Positions 24,657 through 35,416 of a DNA stretch of 45,084 nt are shown here, piece after piece; the stretch's first letter is position 1; every line of letters starts with the position of its first letter. The notes below the pieces were generated by a model. That model was not told the origin of the DNA and did no database searches. It worked only from the letters and a program-made list of their open reading frames with translations. The position numbers and the translations under genes are program-made. Source of the stretch: an uncultured Microbacterium sp. (GTDB lineage Bacteria > Actinomycetota > Actinomycetes > Actinomycetales > Microbacteriaceae); contig CALANM010000149.1 of NCBI GenBank assembly GCA_937926065.1, positions 1-45,084 on the forward strand, in the 5' to 3' direction.

Positions 24657-26567
24657 CTACTGAGCCTCGGTGAGGGCGCGACGCTGCAGGTCCAGCTCGC
24701 GCAATGACACACGGACGGCCCGGCCCTCCTCAGAATCGGGCGCCACGCGTTGGATCGCGCCGAGGAGTTCGCGCTTCTGGGCGTCGACCGCGCGAATGCG
24801 CAGCCGCCGGCACAGGGCAAGGGCGGATGCCGCGGCCTCGGCTTCGGTCAAGGCGGGAAACGTGCCGGTCAGCAGCTCGACCGCCAGCGATCGCAACGGC
24901 TCCCGCACCGACTCGGCGGCCGCGGCCGCCCAGCCCACTCGCGTGCGGTCGGGGTGCGCCAGGAGCGTCTGGCGCACGGCGTCGAGGGCTGGGTGGTGCA
25001 TGGGCAGCGCCAGCGCGGCATCCACCTCCGCCGCGTCGATGATGTGGCCGTACTGCAGGATGCCCATGAGCGCATCGCGCTCCAGGATCGTCTCGGCTGT
25101 TCGCGGCAGAGAGGCCATCGTCACTCTCACCGGCACGGGCTCCGGGGTCGGCGTCGCAGCCGAGGCGTCGTGCCGTGGGGCGCGGGCCGGAGCACTTCCG
25201 TTGCCGCCGTGGTCGCGCGCGCCCTCGCGTGCCTCGTTCTGCGCGGTGCGGGCCGCCCGGGCGGCTCGCTCGACGGCGGGTGTCACCTCACTGAGATCCA
25301 TGCCGAGCCTGCGGGCCAGGACGCGGGTGTACCCCGGGCGGAGGGCCTGGTCGCGGATGTCGGCGACGATGGGCGCGGCAGCGCGCAGCGCGCCGACGCG
25401 GCCTTCCACGGTCGACAGGTCGAAGCCGGCCAGTCGCTGATCGATCACGAACTCGAACATGGGCGCCTTGGCGTCGACGAGCGTGCGCACCGCGTTGTCG
25501 CCGCGGGCCAGGCGCAGGTCGCACGGGTCGAGTCCGTCGGGAGCGACGGCCACATAGGTCTGCGCGGCGAATCGCTTCTCGTCGCCGAACGCGCGCAGCG
25601 CGGCCTTCTGGCCGGCCGCGTCGGGGTCGAACGTGAAGATCACCTCGCCTGAGCTCGAATCGTCGCCCATCACGCGGCGGAGCACACTGATGTGCTCAGA
25701 CCCGAAGGCGGTGCCGCACGTCGCGATCGCGGTGGTCACTCCGGCCAGGTGGCACGCCATGACGTCCGTGTACCCCTCGACCACGACCACACGGTGGTCG
25801 CGCGTGATCGACTTCTTGGCGAGGTCGAGGCCGTAGAGCACCTGCGTCTTCTTGTAGATCGGCGTCTCAGGTGTGTTGAGGTACTTCGGTCCTTGATCGT
25901 CGTCGAAGAGGCGCCGTGCGCCGAACCCGATCGTCTGGCCGGTGATGTCCCGGATGGGCCATACGACGCGCCCGCGGAACCGGTCGTATGCGCCACGCTG
26001 CCCCTGCGAGAGCAGGCCGGCCGCCAGCATCTCCTCGTCGCTGAAGCCCTGAGCGCGCAGAGCATCGCGCAGGGCGTTCCAGCCCTTCGGCGCATAGCCG
26101 ATCCCGAAGTGCGCAGCCGCGCCTGCGTCGAACCCGCGTTCACCCAGGAACCGGCGGCCGATCTCGGCCTCGGGGCTCGCCAGCTGGGCGCGGAACCACT
26201 CGGCAGCTGCGGTGTTGGCGGCGTAGAGCCGGGTGCGTCCGCTCGTCTCTGGCGCCGCTCCGCCGTCTTCGTAATGGAGCTGGTAGCCGATGCGCGCCGC
26301 GAGCTTCTCGACCGCCTCGGTGAACGTGAGGTGGTCCATCGCCCGGAGGAACGAGTAGACGTCGCCGGATTCGCCGCATCCGAAGCAGTGGTAATACCCG
26401 ACCTGCGGGCGCACGTTGAAGCTCGGGCTCTTCTCGTCGTGGAAAGGGCACAGGCCTTTGAGGGATCCGACGCCCGCTGACTTCAGCGCGACACGCTCGC
26501 CGATGATGTCGGCGATGTTCGTGCGCGCCTTGACCTCGTCGACGTCCGCCTGCCGGATCCGTGCCAT
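24657..26567 (-). CDS. dnaG: DNA primase
   Basis: A 636-aa enzyme that makes RNA primers at the replication fork. The N-terminal zinc finger is Cys40-His43-Cys61-Cys64 (CPFH ... CFGC). The TOPRIM core has [13 protein letters not shown] and the DPD motif in [14 protein letters not shown]. The C-terminal helicase-binding region (about 480-636) includes an Ala/Pro-rich linker. ATG 26567 overlaps the dgt stop as TGATG, and this start gives the normal primase N-terminus ([16 protein letters not shown]). The open frame runs far upstream inside dgt and is rejected. It follows dusB-dgt in one operon. Confidence 0.96.
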   Translation of the reverse strand: MARIRQADVDEVKARTNIADIIGERVALKSAGVGSLKGLCPFHDEKSPSFNVRPQVGYYHCFGCGESGDVYSFLRAMDHLTFTEAVEKLAARIGYQLHYEDGGAAPETSGRTRLYAANTAAAEWFRAQLASPEAEIGRRFLGERGFDAGAAAHFGIGYAPKGWNALRDALRAQGFSDEEMLAAGLLSQGQRGAYDRFRGRVVWPIRDITGQTIGFGARRLFDDDQGPKYLNTPETPIYKKTQVLYGLDLAKKSITRDHRVVVVEGYTDVMACHLAGVTTAIATCGTAFGSEHISVLRRVMGDDSSSGEVIFTFDPDAAGQKAALRAFGDEKRFAAQTYVAVAPDGLDPCDLRLARGDNAVRTLVDAKAPMFEFVIDQRLAGFDLSTVEGRVGALRAAAPIVADIRDQALRPGYTRVLARRLGMDLSEVTPAVERAARAARTAQNEAREGARDHGGNGSAPARAPRHDASAATPTPEPVPVRVTMASLPRTAETILERDALMGILQYGHIIDAAEVDAALALPMHHPALDAVRQTLLAHPDRTRVGWAAAAAESVREPLRSLAVELLTGTFPALTEAEAAASALALCRRLRIRAVDAQKRELLGAIQRVAPDSEEGRAVRVSLRELDLQRRALTEAQ

Positions 26568-27952
26568 CAGAGGCCCTCGATCGGCTCGGGCAGGGCGAAG
26601 GCGTTCGCGACGGTCGCTCGTCCGTCGGAGGACCACAGCCCGAGCTCGCGCAGGTCGACGGGCCCGATCAGCCGAGCGTGCCATTCGATGGCGAAGCGGT
26701 CGGTGAGCGTCGCGACCTGGTCGACGACGACACGGCGACGCGCGGCATCCGTGTCGGCCCGCGCAAACTCCTCGGCGTGGAGGACGTCGAGGTGCTCGGG
26801 GCGCTCCCACAGCGCGGTCGCAAGTCGCTTGAGCACGCGGCGCTGCTCCTTATAGAGGCCCTTGCGCCCTTCGATCGACACGACGAACGCACCGAGCACG
26901 CCCTTGAGCACGGCCATCTCGGCCTCGATCACCCGGGGCACGATCACACGGCCACCGTATCGGGTGAGGACCGGCGAATCGAAGTGCTCGCGAGTGGCAG
27001 ACGTCGCGGCGCGGGCGAAACGGCCGATGAGGTCGGACGTGAGGTTCTTCAACTGCGCGGCAGCGGCACGCGATCCGTCGTACGACGTGAGCCATTCCGG
27101 CAGCTGGGTGAGGCGGTAGAGGGCGTCGGCGAGTTCGTCTCGGGTATAGCCGTAGCCCACCCACGACTGGATCGCCGTGAGCAGCGCTTCCCGTTCGCGA
27201 GGGTCGGCGAGGCGGCGCGGGTCGAGGTAGCCGTTGAGGATCGCGTCTTCGAGGTCGTGCACCGAGTACGCGATGTCATCGGAGAGGTCCATGACCTCCG
27301 CCTCGATGCAGCGCACGCGTCCGGGGGCGTCAGCGCGCATCCAGAGGAACACCTGCTCGTCTTCGGGGTACACGCCGAACTTCTGTCGCCCGCCCGGATC
27401 GGGCACGGCGTGCGACGCCGTCCACGGGTACTTGCATGACGCGTCGAGACTCGCGCGCGTGAGATTGAGCCCGTAGCTCTCGCCATCGGAACCCATGACC
27501 TTCGGCTCCAGACGGCTCAGGATGCGGAGCGTCTGCGCGTTGCCCTCGAAGCCGCCGATGTCGGCCGCCCACTCGTTGAGCGCGCGTTCGCCGTTGTGGC
27601 CGAACGGCGGGTGCCCGATGTCGTGGCTGAGGCACGCCGTGTCGACGACGTCGGGCGACAGCTCGAGGGCGATCGCGAGCTCGCGGCCGACCTGCGCCAC
27701 TTCGAGCGAGTGCGTCAGGCGGTTGCGGGCGAAGTCGCCCGGGCTGGCCGGACTGAGGACCTGCGTCTTGGACGCCAGTCGACGCAGCGCAGCGGAGTGG
27801 AGCACGCGCGCCCGGTCGCGCGCGAAGCTGTCGCGCTGCGAGCGATGCGTCTCGGGATGGAATCGTTCGGCGTCCTCGTCGGTATAGCCGGCGGGACGAC
27901 CGGAGCCGATGCCGACGCTCGTGCCCGCCCCCCGGCTCGAAACGTCACGCAT
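26567..27952 (-). CDS. dgt: dNTP triphosphohydrolase (dGTPase-like)
   Basis: A 461-aa HD-domain enzyme that splits dNTPs to nucleoside and triphosphate. The pattern is [12 protein letters not shown], then [14 protein letters not shown] (first H), then [17 protein letters not shown] (HD metal site), and the later Asp in the [13 protein letters not shown] stretch. ATG 27952 lies 7 nt after the dusB stop, but the ribosome site is poor. A start 12 codons upstream would overlap dusB, and a later one cannot be excluded. The stop shares a base with the dnaG start. Linkage of nucleotide-pool control with primase is a conserved actinobacterial arrangement. Confidence 0.92.
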   Translation of the reverse strand: MRDVSSRGAGTSVGIGSGRPAGYTDEDAERFHPETHRSQRDSFARDRARVLHSAALRRLASKTQVLSPASPGDFARNRLTHSLEVAQVGRELAIALELSPDVVDTACLSHDIGHPPFGHNGERALNEWAADIGGFEGNAQTLRILSRLEPKVMGSDGESYGLNLTRASLDASCKYPWTASHAVPDPGGRQKFGVYPEDEQVFLWMRADAPGRVRCIEAEVMDLSDDIAYSVHDLEDAILNGYLDPRRLADPREREALLTAIQSWVGYGYTRDELADALYRLTQLPEWLTSYDGSRAAAAQLKNLTSDLIGRFARAATSATREHFDSPVLTRYGGRVIVPRVIEAEMAVLKGVLGAFVVSIEGRKGLYKEQRRVLKRLATALWERPEHLDVLHAEEFARADTDAARRRVVVDQVATLTDRFAIEWHARLIGPVDLRELGLWSSDGRATVANAFALPEPIEGL

Positions 27953-27959
27953 CGAAGGA

Positions 27960-29189
27960 TCAGCCCCCACTGTGGTCGAGCTCCGCATCGGCGATGGCGC
28001 ACGTCTCGGCTGCGTCCAGATCACGCGACTCGAGCCAGCGATCCGGAAGGGCGGGTCGCTTCGGCGTCCCCGCGCGCCCCCGCTGGCCCTCGGCCGCGGA
28101 GCCGGGGTAAGGCGCGTTCAGGTCGAGCGTCGCGAGGATGTCGTCGATCTCGGCGAGAGTCGAGGCGGTCGCGAGCTGGGCGCGCGTCTCGCCGCCGACC
28201 GGATAGCCCTTGAAATACCAGGCGACGTGCTTGCGGATGTCGCGACAGCCGCGGCCTTCGTCTTCGAAGAACTCCACCAGCAGCTCCGCGTGGCGGCGGA
28301 AGGCATCGGCGACGAATCCGAGGGTCGCGTCGACGGGCTCGCCGACCGCGGCATCGGGTCCGCCCAAGGCGCGAGCGAGGTCTCCGAACAGCCACGGGCG
28401 TCCGAGGCAGCCGCGGCCGACCACGACGCCGTCGCAGCCGGTCTCGGCCATCATGCGCTGTGCGTCGGCGCCGCTCCAGATGTCGCCGTTGCCCAGCACG
28501 GGGACGCTTGTGACAGCCTGCTTGAGCGTCGCGATGGCCTCCCAGTCGGCCGTGCCGGAGTAGAACTCAGCGGCAGTGCGCGCGTGCAGGGCGACTGCAG
28601 CGACACCCGCGTCTTCTGCGATGCGCCCGGCGTCGAGGTAGGTGAGGTGGTCGGAGTCGATGCCCTTGCGCATCTTGACCGTGAGCGGCACATCGCCGGC
28701 GGCGCGTGCCGCGCGTGTGACGATGTCGCGGAACAGGCCGAGCTTCCACGGCAGCGCCGCTCCCCCGCCCTTTCGCGTGACCTTGGGCACGGGGCAGCCG
28801 AAGTTGAGATCGATGTGGTCGGCACGGTCCTCTTCGACGAGGATGCGTACGGCCGCCTCGGTGGTGGCCGGATCGACGCCGTACAGCTGGATCGAGCGCG
28901 GCGTCTCGGACTCGTGGTGCGTGATGAGGCGCATCGTCGTGGCGTTGCGCTCGACGAGCGCGCGCGTCGTGATCATCTCGCTGACGTACAGGCCGGCACC
29001 GTACTCACGACAGAGCCGGCGGAACGCCGTGTTGGTGATTCCGGCCATGGGCGCGAGCACGACCGGCGCATCGAGCGCGATCGGTCCGATGGTGAGGCGT
29101 CCCGAGGCGGGGGCGGGGGTGTGCTCGGCGCCGACGGATGACGGCTGATCGGCCGTCTGCGCGGGAGCGGAAGCGAGGATCGATGACAT
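27960..29189 (-). CDS. dusB: tRNA-dihydrouridine synthase
   Basis: This 409-aa FMN enzyme reduces uridines in the tRNA D-loop. The TIM barrel begins APMAGITNTAFRRLCREYGA, and the catalytic Cys lies in LNFGCPVPKVTRKGGGAALP. The FMN-phosphate site is near NGDIWSGADA and GVVVGRGCLGRPWLF. The C-terminal helical domain binds tRNA. ATG 29189 follows GGGAGA by 9 nt, whereas the in-frame ATG 3 codons upstream abuts the same site. The first 30 residues are an Ala/Pro/Ser-rich extension. It heads the dusB-dgt-dnaG operon and is divergent from the peroxidase gene. Confidence 0.95.
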   Translation of the reverse strand: MSSILASAPAQTADQPSSVGAEHTPAPASGRLTIGPIALDAPVVLAPMAGITNTAFRRLCREYGAGLYVSEMITTRALVERNATTMRLITHHESETPRSIQLYGVDPATTEAAVRILVEEDRADHIDLNFGCPVPKVTRKGGGAALPWKLGLFRDIVTRAARAAGDVPLTVKMRKGIDSDHLTYLDAGRIAEDAGVAAVALHARTAAEFYSGTADWEAIATLKQAVTSVPVLGNGDIWSGADAQRMMAETGCDGVVVGRGCLGRPWLFGDLARALGGPDAAVGEPVDATLGFVADAFRRHAELLVEFFEDEGRGCRDIRKHVAWYFKGYPVGGETRAQLATASTLAEIDDILATLDLNAPYPGSAAEGQRGRAGTPKRPALPDRWLESRDLDAAETCAIADAELDHSGG

Positions 29190-29239
29190 CCCGTCCATTC
29201 TCCCAGATGCAGACCCGCCGTTGGCTGAACGGGCAGGCC

Positions 29240-29245
29240 TATCGT
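29240..29245 (+). promoter_or_regulatory. Putative -10 box of the peroxidase gene (leaderless)
   Basis: TATCGT ends 7 nt before ATG 29253. The same hexamer lies 6 nt before the leuA leader-peptide ATG on the other strand (34714-34709). This spacing favours ATG 29253 over the in-frame GTG at 29244, which would overlap the box. Confidence 0.4.
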
Positions 29246-29252
29246 GGATGGC

Positions 29253-29756
29253 ATGACCGACACCACGACTGTGGATATCCGCTCCATCCCGTTCCGCGCC
29301 GCTGACGGCACGGACTCGACGCTCGCTGACCTCGGCGACGGCCCCATCATGGTCGTCAACGTGGCGTCGAAATGCGGTCTCACGCCGCAGTACGAGCAGC
29401 TGGAGCAGCTTCAGCGCACCTACGGTCCGCGCGGCCTTCGCATCGTCGGCTTCCCGTGCAACCAGTTCATGGGCCAGGAACCCGGTTCGATGGAGGAGAT
29501 CCTCGACTACTGCGCGACGACCTGGGGCGTGAGCTTCCCGATCATGGAGAAGGTCCGCGTCAACGGCTCGCACGCCGCGCCGCTCTACAAAGCGCTCAAG
29601 AGGACGCCGAACGTCGAAGGAGCCAAGGGGCCCATCATGTGGAACTTCGAGAAGTTCCTCCTCACGCCCACCGGCGAGGTTCACCGTTTCCGGCCGCAGA
29701 CCCGCCCCGACGCACCGGAGATCATCGAGGCGATCGAGGCGAGCCTGCCCGCCTGA
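29253..29756 (+). CDS. Glutathione-peroxidase-family peroxidase (Cys type)
   Basis: A 167-aa cytosolic thiol peroxidase. The peroxidatic Cys41 is in NVASKCGLTPQYEQL (Cys, not selenocysteine). The FPCNQFMGQEPG block supplies the conserved Gln, and WNFEKFLL the Trp/Asn. Cys87 (EILDYCATTWGVSFPI) sits where thioredoxin-dependent members carry the resolving cysteine, so reduction by thioredoxin is more likely than by glutathione, which most actinobacteria lack. The start ATG 29253 is chosen over GTG 29244 because of the -10 box. It is divergent from dusB and convergent with the DsbA-like gene. Confidence 0.93.
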   Translation: MTDTTTVDIRSIPFRAADGTDSTLADLGDGPIMVVNVASKCGLTPQYEQLEQLQRTYGPRGLRIVGFPCNQFMGQEPGSMEEILDYCATTWGVSFPIMEKVRVNGSHAAPLYKALKRTPNVEGAKGPIMWNFEKFLLTPTGEVHRFRPQTRPDAPEIIEAIEASLPA

Positions 29757-29778
29757 TCGAGCTCCGGCGGGTTCGTCG

Positions 29779-30447
29779 TCAGGCGACGGGCGTGTGCTCG
29801 CTCCAGACCTGCCGCAGGATCTGCGTGAACGCCTCAGCAGGCTGTGCGCCCGAGACGCCGTACTTGCCGTCGATCACGAAGAAGGGCACGCCCTGGATGC
29901 CGTACGCGGCGGCCTGCGCCTGGTCGGCGCGCACGTCGTCCAGGTAGCGCTCCGACTCGAGCGCCGTGCGCGCGAGATCGGCGTCGAGGCCGACCTCAGC
30001 GGCCAGCTGAACCAGGTCGTCGATGCGGCCGACGTGACGCCCCTCGACGAAGTATGCCGACATGAGGCGTTCCGCCATCTCATGCTGCAGCCCGTGCTCC
30101 TTCGCGAAGTGGAGCAGTTCGTGCGCCTTGACGGTGTTGGTGTGCTTCACGAGGTCGAACCGGTAGTCGAGTCCCGACGCGGCCGCGATCCCGGTCACCC
30201 GCTCGTGCATCTGCGCGGCCTGCTCGCGCGTGATCCCCTTGTGCTCGGAGAGGAACTCGGCGATATCGCCGTCGAAGTCGACGGGAGTGTCCGGTGACAG
30301 CTCGAAGGAGTGATAGGTCACCTGCACCCTCGGGGCGTCGTCATCGCCCGCTGTCGCGGCGAGCCCGTTCTCCAGATTCCGCTTGCCGATGTAGCACCAG
30401 GGGCAGGCGATGTCACTCCACACGTCGATCTTGATGGCATCCGTCAC
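29779..30447 (-). CDS. DsbA-family (FrnE-like) thiol oxidoreductase
   Basis: A 222-aa cytosolic thioredoxin-fold protein with the helical insertion typical of FrnE/DsbA-like enzymes. The CPWC active site is at residues 15-18 (DIACPWCYIGK), and the cis-Pro loop is GVPFFVIDGKYGVSGAQ (about 190-206). There is no signal peptide, so it is not an exported disulfide-forming enzyme. GTG 30447 gives the canonical N-terminus MTDAIKIDVWSD. It lies 29 nt downstream of uppS on the same strand, as the last gene of recO-uppS-dsbA. A role in redox or stress balance is inference. Confidence 0.92.
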   Translation of the reverse strand: MTDAIKIDVWSDIACPWCYIGKRNLENGLAATAGDDDAPRVQVTYHSFELSPDTPVDFDGDIAEFLSEHKGITREQAAQMHERVTGIAAASGLDYRFDLVKHTNTVKAHELLHFAKEHGLQHEMAERLMSAYFVEGRHVGRIDDLVQLAAEVGLDADLARTALESERYLDDVRADQAQAAAYGIQGVPFFVIDGKYGVSGAQPAEAFTQILRQVWSEHTPVA

Positions 30448-30476
30448 ACTCGTCCCAACGGTGTGCCGCGTGCGAT

Positions 30477-31301
30477 CTATTCCGCGAGACCGGATTCCGC
30501 CGCGGTGGGCGCATCGACCGCTCCCCCGAAGCGGCGTTCGCGCGAGCCATAGAGCGAGATGGCGTCCCACAGATCCGTGCGCGAGAAATCGGGCCACAGG
30601 CGGTCGAGGAAGACCATCTCCGCATACGCCGACTCCCACAGGAGGAAGTTCGATGTGCGCTGCTCGCCTGACGACCGGATGAACAGATCGACGTCGGGCA
30701 TGTCGGGGATGTAGAGATGGCGCCGGATGGTCTTCTCGGTGATCGCGTGCGGGCGCAGCCTGCCGGACGCGACCTCCGCGCCGATCGACCGCATGGCGTC
30801 GACGAGCTCGACCCGCCCCCCGTAGTTGATGCACATCGTGAGGGTCATGACGTCGTTGCCGGCGGTGAGCCTCTCGGCGAACTGGAGCTCTTTGATGACC
30901 GAGCCCCACAGCCGCGGCCTGCGCCCTGCCCAGCGCACCCGCACGCCCCATTCGTTGAGCTGATCGCGGCGACGGTGGAGAACGTCGCGGTTGTAGCCCA
31001 TGAGGAACCGCACCTCATCGGGTGATCGGCTCCAGTTCTCCGTTGAGAACGCGTACACGCTCAAGTGCTTGACGCCCGCCTGCACCGCACCGGCGACCAC
31101 GTCGAGCAGCACTTCTTCGCCCGCTCGGTGGCCTTCGATGCGCGTCAGCCCACGCCGGTTGGCCCAGCGGCCATTGCCGTCCATGACGATCGCGACGTGG
31201 TTCGGCACCGAGCCCTTCGGGAAGGCCGGCGGCTGTATCCCGGTCCAGTCGAGCGGGCGGTAGGGCACCGCGTCGCGATGCGTGTAGGGCTTCGGGGTCA
31301 C
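30477..31301 (-). CDS. uppS: Cis-prenyl (undecaprenyl-type) diphosphate synthase
   Basis: This 274-aa enzyme builds the polyprenyl carrier lipid for cell-wall synthesis from isopentenyl diphosphate. It shows [15 protein letters not shown] with the catalytic Asp, then [10 protein letters not shown], the [15 protein letters not shown] block, and the C-terminal [18 protein letters not shown]. The first 30 residues extend beyond E. coli UppS, as is usual in actinobacteria. GTG 31301 overlaps the recO stop (GTGA). The frame is open 96 codons further into recO without similarity. Confidence 0.96.
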   Translation of the reverse strand: MTPKPYTHRDAVPYRPLDWTGIQPPAFPKGSVPNHVAIVMDGNGRWANRRGLTRIEGHRAGEEVLLDVVAGAVQAGVKHLSVYAFSTENWSRSPDEVRFLMGYNRDVLHRRRDQLNEWGVRVRWAGRRPRLWGSVIKELQFAERLTAGNDVMTLTMCINYGGRVELVDAMRSIGAEVASGRLRPHAITEKTIRRHLYIPDMPDVDLFIRSSGEQRTSNFLLWESAYAEMVFLDRLWPDFSRTDLWDAISLYGSRERRFGGAVDAPTAAESGLAE

Positions 31302-32026
31302 CGGGGCGCCTCCAGGTGGGACAGGGAACGGATGCCGCGCTCGAGGTGCCACTGGGCGTACGCTGCGACGAGGCCGGATGCCGCCGCCGACGCACGCTCC
31401 GATGCCGAGTCGACGGTGTCCCACTCCCCTGCGATGAGCGCCCGCAGCAGCGCCCCCGTCTCCGGGTGCAAGCGTGCGGAGCCGGCGGGAGCGCAGTCGC
31501 CGCACACCGTGCCGCCGAGTTGCGCGACGAACCACTCCTGGGGTCCGACGCTGCCGCAGCGGGCGCACTCGCCGAGCGACGGCGCCCATCCCGACAGCGC
31601 CATGGCGCGAAGCAGGTAGGAGTCCAGCACCGAGCGAGGGCTGTGTTCGCCGCGGGACAGGGCGCGGAGGCCGCCGACCAGCAGAAGGTACTGCTGGGCC
31701 GTGGCCTCGGCCTCGTTGAGGCGGTCGGCTGTCTCGACCATCGCGTGGGCGGCCGTGTACCGGTCGTAGTGGGCGGCGATCTCTGCGCCGTAGGCGCCGA
31801 GCGAGGAGGCCTGCTGGATGATGTCGAGCGTGCGCCCCTGGTACAGCAGCAGGTCGGCGACCATGAACGGCTCGAGCCGGGCCCCGAAGCGCGAAGAGGT
31901 CCGGCGTACGCCCTTCGCCACAGCGCGGACCTTGCCGTGGCGTCGCGTCAGGAGCGTGACGATGCGATCGGCTTCGCCGAGCTTGTGGGTGCGGAGCACG
32001 ACGGCTTCGTCGCGATAGGTCGGCAC
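31298..32026 (-). CDS. recO: DNA repair protein RecO
   Basis: A 242-aa recombination mediator that loads RecA with RecF/RecR. The N-terminal OB fold begins [20 protein letters not shown] and continues [12 protein letters not shown]. The helical C-domain carries a zinc site CARCG ... CGDCAPA (about residues 155-180). GTG 32026 has a strong GGGGAGGTG ribosome site. It is the first gene of recO-uppS-dsbA and is divergent from the TRIC-like gene. Confidence 0.96.
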   Translation of the reverse strand: MPTYRDEAVVLRTHKLGEADRIVTLLTRRHGKVRAVAKGVRRTSSRFGARLEPFMVADLLLYQGRTLDIIQQASSLGAYGAEIAAHYDRYTAAHAMVETADRLNEAEATAQQYLLLVGGLRALSRGEHSPRSVLDSYLLRAMALSGWAPSLGECARCGSVGPQEWFVAQLGGTVCGDCAPAGSARLHPETGALLRALIAGEWDTVDSASERASAAASGLVAAYAQWHLERGIRSLSHLEAPR

Positions 32027-32097
32027 TAGCGCACCTCCCCTATCGATCCGGCATTTCGCACATGTCGATTATCCCTGCCGCGAAGGACAATGGACGG

Positions 32098-32784
32098 GTG
32101 ACAGAGCCGCCCCTCGTGATCCCCCTCTGGGCCGACCTCGTCGCCGTCGGCCTCGGCGGCGTGCAAGGAGCCCTTTTCGCCGCCGGCTTCGTCGGCCAGC
32201 GTCGCCTCGACATGCTCGGCGTGACGATCATCGGGATCGTCATGGGAATGGGGGGAGGCCTCATCCGCGACCTCCTGCTCAATGTGGAGCTCGCGACGAT
32301 GCAGAGCAACTGGTACCTCATCACCGCCGCGCTCGCATCCCTTGCGGGGATGCTGCTGGCCAACCTGTTCCAGCGGCTCAACGCCGTGATCGTGGGCCTG
32401 GACGCCGTGGTGATCGGCCTGTTCGGCGGGTTCGGAACAGCCAAGGCGCTCGCGATCGGGCTGCCCGAGGTTCCCGCGGTGTTCGTCGGCGTGTGCTCGG
32501 CGGTGGGCGGCGGGATCCTCCGCGACGTCTTCATGGGGCTGCCCGTCGCGATCATGCACGTCGGGTCGCTGTATGCGGTGGCCGCAGGTGCCGGCTGTGC
32601 CGTCCTGGCGGTGACCCACGCGCTCGGCGCGCCGCTCGTGGCGGCGGCCGTCGTGTGCATCGTGGTGACGGCGGTGATCCGTCTGCTCGCCGTGATCTTC
32701 GACATCTCGCTGCCCGAGCAGCGTGCGATCCACCGACGGAAGGTCGCCCTGGAGACGAGCGCCATCCCGATCATCAGACCCTGA
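32098..32784 (+). CDS. TRIC/UPF0126 family membrane protein
   Basis: A 228-aa protein of seven hydrophobic segments in two related halves, each with a glycine-rich GGG-IRD / GGG-ILRD signature (GMGGGLIRDLLL and AVGGGILRDVFMG). This is the mark of bacterial trimeric intracellular cation channel homologues (YicG/UPF0126), which conduct monovalent cations in vitro. GTG 32098 is preferred because AAGGA lies upstream and the protein then begins MTEPPLVIPLW. An in-frame ATG at 32062 would add 12 residues without a ribosome site. The stop lies inside a hairpin shared with the convergent leuA end. Confidence 0.88.
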   Translation: MTEPPLVIPLWADLVAVGLGGVQGALFAAGFVGQRRLDMLGVTIIGIVMGMGGGLIRDLLLNVELATMQSNWYLITAALASLAGMLLANLFQRLNAVIVGLDAVVIGLFGGFGTAKALAIGLPEVPAVFVGVCSAVGGGILRDVFMGLPVAIMHVGSLYAVAAGAGCAVLAVTHALGAPLVAAAVVCIVVTAVIRLLAVIFDISLPEQRAIHRRKVALETSAIPIIRP

Positions 32785-32813
32785 GCCGCCGCCGGACCGC
32801 GGCGGCGGCTCAG
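32781..32813. terminator. Hairpin between convergent TRIC-like and leuA genes
   Basis: ctgagccgccgcc (32781-32793) and ggcggcggctcag (32801-32813) form a 13-bp perfect stem with a 7-nt loop. It starts at the TRIC-like stop and ends 5 nt before the leuA stop. There is no T-run, but strong hairpins without one often end transcription in high-GC actinobacteria, and it could serve both directions. Confidence 0.75.
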
Positions 32814-32818
32814 TCGGG

Positions 32819-34651
<1,833 letters not shown>

Positions 34652-34702
34652 CTACGAGGTCTCGTCGCGGCGGCTAAGAAGAAGAAGCGTGCCCGCGCGC
34701 AT
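34652..34702 (-). CDS. Leucine-rich leader peptide of leuA
   Basis: A 16-codon ORF, MRAGTLLLLSRRDETS, ends in TAG 72 nt before the leuA ATG. All four consecutive leucines use CTT, a codon avoided in this GC-rich genome, so ribosomes should slow there when charged tRNA-Leu is scarce. Codons 11-14 overlap segment A of the leader RNA hairpin. ATG 34702 has no good Shine-Dalgarno site but lies 6 nt after a TATCGT -10 box (34714-34709), pointing to leaderless initiation. Leucine leader peptides before leuA are known or predicted in actinobacteria. The reading here comes directly from the sequence. Confidence 0.85.
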   Translation of the reverse strand: MRAGTLLLLSRRDETS

Positions 34703-34776
34703 GTCTTCACGATACACCCGCTGGCGGGGGTTGCTGGACACTGAGACGGAGGCGATCGTCTCGACACTTCCCGGTC

Positions 34777-35400
34777 ATGAGCCACCGCCGATTCATCGCC
34801 GCCGTCGCCGTGACCGCGGCAGCATCCCTCGCGCTGTCCGCCTGCGCCTCCGCCGCTCCCGCCGGGTCCGCCCCCGACAGCCGTCTGGGCGCAGTCGCCC
34901 CGGGGCTGCCGGCGACCGACGTCGTCGGCCAGGGCACGGTGCTCGACGAGGGCTCGGGCGCACGGCTGTGTCTCGGGCCGGTCATGGAGTCGTATCCCCC
35001 GCAGTGCAGCGGCATCCCCCTTGAAGAGTGGACCTGGGACGGCGTGGAAGGCAGCGAGACGAGCGGTGACGTCACGTGGGGCGCGTATGCCGTACAGGGG
35101 CGCTATGACGGAAGCTCGCTCACCGTCACTCAGCCGCCCATGCTGCTGGCGCTGTACGACCCGATGGCCGCACCGGATCCGACCGGCGGCCAGAAGGGCA
35201 CCGGCTCGGACGCGGAGCTGGCCCGGATCCAGCAGACCGTGCACGAACGCCTGGGTGACGCCGCCCTGTCGTCATGGACGGACGAGGGCTGGCTGTGGGT
35301 GGATGTCATCTGGGACGACGGAACCCTGCAGGACGCCGCTGACGGCGAGTTCGGCGCCGGCAAGGTCGTCCTCCGGTCGGCGCTGCGCGAGGTCGGGTGA
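34777..35400 (+). CDS. Putative lipoprotein
   Basis: This 207-aa protein has a lipoprotein signal: MSHRRF, a hydrophobic core and lipobox LSAC with the lipidated Cys23. An Ala/Pro-rich linker leads to a roughly 160-residue extracellular part with two more cysteines (CLGP and CSGIP), which could form a disulfide. A GIPLEEWTWDGVE motif and a C-terminal DEGWLWVDVIWDDGTLQ stretch are seen. I do not recognise a named domain. It is divergent from the leuA leader (74-nt gap holding both promoters and a gagacg/cgtctc dyad at 34743-34762) and convergent with the oxidoreductase gene. Confidence 0.8.
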   Translation: MSHRRFIAAVAVTAAASLALSACASAAPAGSAPDSRLGAVAPGLPATDVVGQGTVLDEGSGARLCLGPVMESYPPQCSGIPLEEWTWDGVEGSETSGDVTWGAYAVQGRYDGSSLTVTQPPMLLALYDPMAAPDPTGGQKGTGSDAELARIQQTVHERLGDAALSSWTDEGWLWVDVIWDDGTLQDAADGEFGAGKVVLRSALREVG

Positions 35401-35416
35401 TAGCGGCGGCCGACGC

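Noticed and set aside
29742..29791. Possible terminator cgcctga/tcaggcg between the peroxidase and DsbA-like genes
   Set aside because: The stem is only 7 bp with a long loop and no T-run.
34743..34762. Dyad gagacg/cgtctc in the leuA-lipoprotein gap
   Set aside because: Six-bp arms with an 8-nt spacer are too short to claim an operator without conservation data.
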